Made by a program: the position numbers and the translations under genes | Shown here: piece after piece, positions 32,442-37,100 of the stretch | Layout: every line of letters begins with the position of its first letter | How positions within the stretch are numbered: position 1 is the stretch's first letter | From: G020354785 sp964461435 | GTDB lineage: Bacteria; Bacteroidota; Bacteroidia; Bacteroidales; UBA10428 | Length of the DNA: 37,100 nucleotides | Direction: 5' to 3' | NCBI GenBank assembly: GCA_964461435.1 | Contig: CAYWUI010000033.1 | Span: 1 to 37,100 of the forward strand | The notes under the pieces: model-generated | Databases searched by the model: none | The model's input: only the letters and a program-made list of their open reading frames with translations | What the model was told of the DNA's origin: nothing

Positions 32442-33260
32442 TTACCCTGAGGCCTTGCTTGCCGTAAAATTGATCCCGAAAAATAAAAATTCTCTTGCTG
32501 TACTGTTCTTTTTCCAGATCCTGTTTTCTTTTTCGATTACCCTCTTATAATTACCTTCATTGAAAAAAAAGGGCGGAAATAACCTTATGTATTCAACGTT
32601 TTTATCATCTATTACCAGTCCGGCTTCCCTGAATTTATTTTTCCACGATACCATGTTCTGAATATTTTCATTACCCAGTTTTATATTCCTGTTTAGCTTT
32701 TCGTCATAGATATCAATAATCCTTTTATTGCCCCTTCTTAAAAAGAGCTTTAGCCTATTTATAATATTATTCCCGTTTTCCTCACAAACAATTAATGTAC
32801 CCCTGTCCTTAAGAGAATCTTTCAGAATTTGGAGCCCCCTGTCATTAGGTTCAAGATGGTGTAAAACATCCTGTGTAATAACATAATCAAATTGATCTTT
32901 ATAAAAAGGAGGATCAAACAGGTTCTTATAACTTACCCTGAAGCTGCTTATATCACCATATTTACTCCAGTAATCAAACCGTGCCGGAATGTGATCATAA
33001 TAATATTCAATTGTGTTTCCATAAACATTATAATCATTCAGCGCCAGGAAAATTCCTGTCGTGCCATAGCCACAACCACAATCCCAAACCGATGAATCCC
33101 CGGCTTTTATATTGTCTCTTATATAATCCAGCCGCTGCAGGAAATAAGCTTTTCTGAAATAATAGCTCTTTTTATCATTTAAAAATCTATAATAATCCTG
33201 AAGACTCGTATTTACTTCTATCTCCCTTAATAACAGTTCAAAAAACCGTTTAGTATCCAT
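32442..33260 (-). CDS. Class I SAM-dependent methyltransferase
   Basis: A 272-residue methyltransferase. The SAM-binding motif I is VWDCGCGYGTTGIFLAL near residue 60. The later motif FDYVITQDVLHHLEPND marks the FD-V-LHH block of small-molecule methyltransferases. No signal peptide or membrane segment. Substrate unknown. It converges with the ABC permease, directly stop to stop, and is transcribed from its own promoter region shared with the divergent sugar-transport operon. Confidence 0.85.
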   Translation of the reverse strand: MDTKRFFELLLREIEVNTSLQDYYRFLNDKKSYYFRKAYFLQRLDYIRDNIKAGDSSVWDCGCGYGTTGIFLALNDYNVYGNTIEYYYDHIPARFDYWSKYGDISSFRVSYKNLFDPPFYKDQFDYVITQDVLHHLEPNDRGLQILKDSLKDRGTLIVCEENGNNIINRLKLFLRRGNKRIIDIYDEKLNRNIKLGNENIQNMVSWKNKFREAGLVIDDKNVEYIRLFPPFFFNEGNYKRVIEKENRIWKKNSTAREFLFFGINFTASKASG

Positions 33261-33280
33261 AATACAGAATCATTAAATGC

Positions 33281-33288
33281 CAAATATA
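33281..33288 (-). promoter_or_regulatory. Possible -7 box of the methyltransferase gene
   Basis: TATATTTG on the minus strand is an exact TAnnTTTG match, 20 bp before the ATG at 33260. No clear -33 TTTG was found at the usual distance, and the region is very AT-rich, so chance is possible. Confidence 0.33.
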
Positions 33289-33450
33289 TATAAATATATT
33301 TAAGAATGTTGATTAAGTAAACGTTAACATTAGAGCATATTCCGCATCCCAATATCACTTTTCTAAAAAAGTGATTATAATAAAACTAATAATTATATTA
33401 CTTTTAAAAAAAAATCAAATTGTTGATTATTTTTTTCTTATTTTCATGCT

Positions 33451-33474
33451 AATGTTAATATTAGTGTTAACATT
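33451..33474. promoter_or_regulatory. Inverted repeat, candidate operator of the xyloside operon
   Basis: AATGTTAA (33451-33458) and TTAACATT (33467-33474) form a perfect inverted repeat with an 8-bp spacer, 28 bp before the symporter ATG. A related half-site, CGTTAACATTA, lies upstream at 33322-33332. Position and symmetry suit a dimeric sugar-responsive regulator. No such regulator is encoded in the window. Confidence 0.42.
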
Positions 33475-33501
33475 GAAGTTGAATCTAATAATACTTTGTA
33501 T

Positions 33502-34911
33502 ATGAAATCTGAAACACAAAAACTTTCTATCAGAGAAAAAATTGGTTATAGTCTGGGAGATACTGCATCAAATTTATTCTTTCAGACTTTTATATTGTTC
33601 CTCCTGTACTTTTACACAGATGTGTTTGGTATTACTGCAAAAACAGCAGTAACAATGTTTTTAGTTGCCCGCGTCTGGGATGCAATTAATGACCCGATTA
33701 TGGGAATGATTGCTGACCGGACCAACACCAGGTGGGGAAAATTCCGGCCTTATTTAATTTGGGTTGTTATACCGTTTGGCGTTTTGGGAGTACTAACCTT
33801 TACTACACCTGACATAAGTATCAATGGTAAAATAATATATGCTTATATAACTTATATTTTGCTTACAATGGCCTATACAATGATCAATGTGCCCTATTCT
33901 GCACTAATGGCGGTCATCACACCCGATTCTAAGGAACGAACTGTGATTTCCTCTTTCCGGTTCGTAGCCGCATTTGTGGGGCAATTCATTGTTCAGTATG
34001 CCATTTTGAAATTGGTCAGTGTATTCGGGGATGGGAATGAGGCTAAGGGCTGGCAATTGGCTATGATTGTTCTTTCTGCTTTAGCGGTTATTCTGTATTT
34101 AATAACTTTTTCTACAACCAGGGAACGTGTTAAACCAATAAAAGAACAAAAGACACCATTTAAGCAGGATCTGATAGATTTATTTACCAACAAACCATGG
34201 GTACTGATAGCTGTCGCAACCATATTCCAGCTTATGTACAATTGCATGCGAAATGGTAATATCATGTATTACTTTAAGTATTTTGTGCTGGATCAGCAAA
34301 TGATTTTTTTTGGAAAAACCTATCATTTTTCTTATCAGGACCTGACAACTGCATTTATGCTTTCCGGTACCGCTTTGACCATTCTTGGAGCCATTCTGAC
34401 AATTAAGTTGAGCAGGCGTTTTGACAAACCGAAAAGTTATGCCGGTTCTTTAGGTATAACCGCTATAGTAACAGCGCTTTACTATTTTCTCGGCCCAAAA
34501 GACATTATTATTATGTTTGGACTGAATCTGATTATTTCTTTTACAATTGGAATTGTTTCTGTATTACAATGGGCTATCTATACTGATACCACTTATTATT
34601 CGGAATGGAAAACAGGTCGTCGTGCTTCCGGACTTCTGATGTCTGCCTCTCTGTTCGCACTGAAACTTGGAATAGCCCTGGGAAGTGCTCTTTTAGCATT
34701 CATCCTGGCCAGGTATGGTTTTAAAGCCAATATACAGCAAACGGCAGAAACATTAACAGGTATACGTTTGGTTATGAGTATTTACCCTGCCATTATCGGC
34801 CTGATTGGTGTTACTGTTATATGGTTTTTTTATCCTTTATCAAACAAAATGCTGGCCAAGATTGAAGAGGAACTATCAGTACGACGTCAAACTTCGAGCA
34901 ATAATAATTGA
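33502..34911 (+). CDS. GPH-family sugar:cation symporter
   Basis: A 469-residue transporter of the glycoside-pentoside-hexuronide:cation family (MelB/XynB type) with about 12 helices. Family-like blocks are EKIGYSLGDTASNLFFQTF at the N-terminus, DAINDPIMGMIADRTNTRWGKFRPYL, and PYSALMAVITPDSKERT. An upstream TTG at 33496 is in frame, but ATG 33502 gives the standard start (MKSETQKLSIREKIGY), so I prefer it. It begins an operon with a cytoplasmic GH10 xylanase and a PfkB kinase, so xylo-oligosaccharides or xylosides are the inferred cargo. Confidence 0.92.
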   Translation: MKSETQKLSIREKIGYSLGDTASNLFFQTFILFLLYFYTDVFGITAKTAVTMFLVARVWDAINDPIMGMIADRTNTRWGKFRPYLIWVVIPFGVLGVLTFTTPDISINGKIIYAYITYILLTMAYTMINVPYSALMAVITPDSKERTVISSFRFVAAFVGQFIVQYAILKLVSVFGDGNEAKGWQLAMIVLSALAVILYLITFSTTRERVKPIKEQKTPFKQDLIDLFTNKPWVLIAVATIFQLMYNCMRNGNIMYYFKYFVLDQQMIFFGKTYHFSYQDLTTAFMLSGTALTILGAILTIKLSRRFDKPKSYAGSLGITAIVTALYYFLGPKDIIIMFGLNLIISFTIGIVSVLQWAIYTDTTYYSEWKTGRRASGLLMSASLFALKLGIALGSALLAFILARYGFKANIQQTAETLTGIRLVMSIYPAIIGLIGVTVIWFFYPLSNKMLAKIEEELSVRRQTSSNNN

Positions 34912-35027
34912 CCTTTATAAATTGATATCCATATTACTCATTGAATAATTTGAGAAATCCTTATAAAACTCTGTGAAATAATAAATAATAATAGAAAATT
35001 CAACTTTAATTCGCTTAAAAAATTTCT

Positions 35028-36125
35028 ATGGAGGAAAGTAGTATCCGGAATAACAAAAATATACAAAATCGACCTTCCTTGAAAGATGTATTTAAGGATG
35101 ATTTTGATATTGGCGTAGCCCTCAATCTGGATCAGATTTCAGCTAAGGAACCAAAGACCACTGCACTCGTGGAAAAACATTTTAACAGTATCACACCTGA
35201 AAATATTCTAAAATGGGAAGAGGTTCATCCTGAACCAAACAGATATCATTTCGAACCGGTCGATCGTTATGTGGCTTTTGGTGAAAAAAATAAAATGCAT
35301 ATAATCGGCCACACTCTTGTCTGGTTTCATCAAACACCAGGATGGGTATTTCAGGATGAGTCAGGTAAATCCCTGGACCGGGAGGTATTGCTAAAACGGA
35401 TGAAAGAACATATTTTCACCGTAATGGGCCGGTATAAAGGCCGAATACATGGCTGGGATGTCGTCAACGAGGCAATTGTTCCTGACGGTAAGTTCAGAAA
35501 ATGCAAATGGCTAGATATTATCGGTGAAGATTATGTGCTTAAAGCTTTTGAATATGCCCGCCAGGCCGATCCCAATGCTGAACTGTACTACAATGATTAT
35601 AATTTTTACAGGGGGCGTCAATGTGAAACTGTAATACAATTAATTCAAAGCTTGCAATCAAAAGGTGTAAGATTAGACGGGATAGGTATACAGGGACACT
35701 GGGGTCTGGATTATCCCGGTTACGAGCAGATTGAGAATATCATCGGAGCTCTTTCAAAACTCGGCGTCAGGTTAATGATTACTGAATTGGATGTCACGGT
35801 TCTTCCTTATGCTGAAGATTACATGGATAAAAAACTTACTTCTTTAAATACCGGATTGCAAACGAAGTTGAATCCATATGCCAACGCATTGCCAGAATCT
35901 GTCCAAAAAAAGCAGGCTCAAAGATATGCTGAATTCTTTTCGATCTTTCTTAAGCACCGTGACAGATTCAAACGGATCACTTTTTGGGGAACACACGACA
36001 GTCAATCCTGGCGTAGTGACTGGCCAGTCATTGGACGGACCGACTATCCCTTATTGTTCGACCGTCAATGTGAACCAAAACCAGCCCTATATGCTATCAT
36101 TAATACAGGTCTGAATAAAAAGTAA
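35028..36125 (+). CDS. GH10 endo-beta-1,4-xylanase, cytoplasmic form
   Basis: A 365-residue GH10 enzyme that hydrolyses beta-1,4-xylosidic bonds with retention. Catalytic residues are Glu148 (acid/base, WDVVNEAI) and Glu253 (nucleophile, ITELDVTV). Substrate-contact blocks NSITPENILKWEE, GHTLVWFHQTPGW and FWGTHDSQSWR are intact. There is no signal peptide; the N-terminus is hydrophilic. It therefore should act inside the cell on imported xylo-oligosaccharides, unlike most Bacteroidota GH10 proteins, which are secreted. It follows the symporter gene by 116 bp and precedes the kinase gene by 48 bp. Confidence 0.94.
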   Translation: MEESSIRNNKNIQNRPSLKDVFKDDFDIGVALNLDQISAKEPKTTALVEKHFNSITPENILKWEEVHPEPNRYHFEPVDRYVAFGEKNKMHIIGHTLVWFHQTPGWVFQDESGKSLDREVLLKRMKEHIFTVMGRYKGRIHGWDVVNEAIVPDGKFRKCKWLDIIGEDYVLKAFEYARQADPNAELYYNDYNFYRGRQCETVIQLIQSLQSKGVRLDGIGIQGHWGLDYPGYEQIENIIGALSKLGVRLMITELDVTVLPYAEDYMDKKLTSLNTGLQTKLNPYANALPESVQKKQAQRYAEFFSIFLKHRDRFKRITFWGTHDSQSWRSDWPVIGRTDYPLLFDRQCEPKPALYAIINTGLNKK

Positions 36126-36173
36126 AAAATTCACTCAATAAATTATTATTAACTGTATATTAAAGAACTTAAA

Positions 36174-37100
36174 ATGGAGAATAAAAAAGATATTGAAATT
36201 GTAGCAGCAGGCCATACCTGCCTTGATTTAATACCAGCTTTTACAATCGAAGAAAAAGTAGACAAGATGACCGATGTTCTTGTGCCTGGTAAAATGATAA
36301 ATATGGGTAAGTGCGTTGTTGTCGGTGGCGGGCCGGTAACAAATGCCGGCGTCTCCATTCGGAGACTTGGAGTTAAAACCGAATTAATCGGAAAGGTGGG
36401 AAATGATGATTTTGGTAAACAGATACTTAGGTGGTATGAAGAATATGAAGGCCATTTTGAAGGCATTCAGGTAGTGGATGGTGAATCAACCTCATACACA
36501 ATAGCGATCTGCATACCAGGGATTGACCGTTTTTACCTGCATCATTGCGGCGCAAATGACACATTTGGTTATGACGATATGAACTTTGATCTTGTGCAAC
36601 GTTCAAAACTGATGCTTTTTGGTTACCCGCCATGGATGGCAAAGCTATACGAAAATAAGGGTAATGAATTGACAAAAATCCTGAAAAAGACAAAGGAATT
36701 AGCTACCACAACAGTACTTGATCTTTCGCTTCCTGATGTAAACAGCAGGGCCGGACAGATCGACTGGCTGGCAATTCTCAACGACTGGGTTCCGTTGACA
36801 GATATTATGGTACCCAGTGCAGAAGAGATTTTTTATTTTCTTTATAAAGATAAATTTCTTAAGAAAAAAGCAAATCTCGGACCAAAGGAGAGTGTCCTTG
36901 ATCACATGACCGTAAACGAAATTTCCGAACTGGGAAATGATCTGATAAAAATGGGGACGGCAATGGCTATGGTAAAATGTGGCCACAGAGGATTGTATAT
37001 CCGGACTGGCAACATAGATCGGCTAAAAAAACTAGGTGCAGCAGGATGTGCTGATTTCGAAAACTGGGCTAATCGCGAACTTTGGTTTCCTGTATATGAG
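36174..37100 (+). CDS. PfkB-family carbohydrate kinase, partial at the window edge
   Basis: An open frame from ATG 36174 runs 309 codons without a stop to the last base, so the 3' end lies outside the window. The N-terminal PfkB region is clear: AAGHTCLDLIPAF, then VVGGGPVTNAGVSIRRLG, then IGKVGNDDFG. The catalytic GAGD motif usually lies in the C-terminal third. I see no GAGD before the edge, although GAAGC appears near codon 285; the true motif may follow. The family phosphorylates sugars, sugar phosphates or nucleosides. Position in the xylanase operon suggests a sugar from xyloside breakdown, but that is inference. Confidence 0.82.
   Translation, partial: MENKKDIEIVAAGHTCLDLIPAFTIEEKVDKMTDVLVPGKMINMGKCVVVGGGPVTNAGVSIRRLGVKTELIGKVGNDDFGKQILRWYEEYEGHFEGIQVVDGESTSYTIAICIPGIDRFYLHHCGANDTFGYDDMNFDLVQRSKLMLFGYPPWMAKLYENKGNELTKILKKTKELATTTVLDLSLPDVNSRAGQIDWLAILNDWVPLTDIMVPSAEEIFYFLYKDKFLKKKANLGPKESVLDHMTVNEISELGNDLIKMGTAMAMVKCGHRGLYIRTGNIDRLKKLGAAGCADFENWANRELWFPVYE

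Noticed and set aside
33496..33501. TTG upstream start for the GPH symporter
   Set aside because: The ATG six bases later gives the usual family N-terminus, and the TTG adds only two residues.

Overview
This is about 37 kb of an AT-rich chromosome, most likely from an uncultured Bacteroidota (Bacteroidales-like) bacterium. The support is family composition: lipoprotein thioredoxins with an N-terminal DUF4369-like region, a DUF5687-type permease, a DUF5777-type protein, the GH133/GT4/GH57 glycogen cluster, LpxH (so a Gram-negative cell), and one promoter of the Bacteroidota TTTG/TAnnTTTG type. I saw no rRNA, tRNA, CRISPR array, transposase or phage gene. The window opens with 50 bases of Illumina adapter, so position 1 is a contig end. 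A 100-N gap lies at 28895-28994.

Layout. (1) 135-4842, minus strand: glycogen module of a debranching enzyme, a glycogen-synthase-like GT4 transferase and a GH57 amylase. (2) 5082-8157, plus strand: two tandem lipoproteins with thioredoxin-like domains that have lost both active-site cysteines, then LpxH of lipid A synthesis. (3) 8181-14280: an apparently self-contained peptide-export locus. It holds a precursor with a double-glycine leader, an intergenic hairpin, a DUF5687-type permease split over two overlapping genes, an ABC ATPase, a multi-spanning membrane protein, an anchored CxxC redoxin and a C39-peptidase ABC exporter. A 46-residue lipoprotein sits divergently upstream. (4) 14458-19520, minus strand: a five-gene heterodisulfide-reductase/Qmo-like operon with a membrane-anchored Fe-S/CCG subunit. 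Upstream lie a zinc-ribbon protein and a NarL-type two-component pair (19698-21922). (5) 22043-23890: a YbjQ gene shortened by an internal deletion and a GNAT-HDAC fusion. (6) 24045-28367: an M3 peptidase lipoprotein, a lipocalin and a secreted protein with 11-residue repeats. (7) 28437-30253: a damaged patch with a headless cytochrome c, a cut DUF5777 gene, the gap and a broken GH20 hexosaminidase. (8) 30405-33260: an ABC-2 exporter and a methyltransferase. (9) 33502-37100: a sugar-symporter, cytoplasmic GH10 xylanase and PfkB-kinase operon that runs off the right end.

The best candidate for an undescribed system is the peptide-export locus. It has precursor, protease-exporter, thiol enzyme and a probable immunity transporter, but no recognisable tailoring enzyme. 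The second theme is damage. Three genes carry deletion-type scars and a fourth junction joins two unrelated genes at the N gap. These could be true gene decay or amplification/assembly chimeras, and read mapping would decide.
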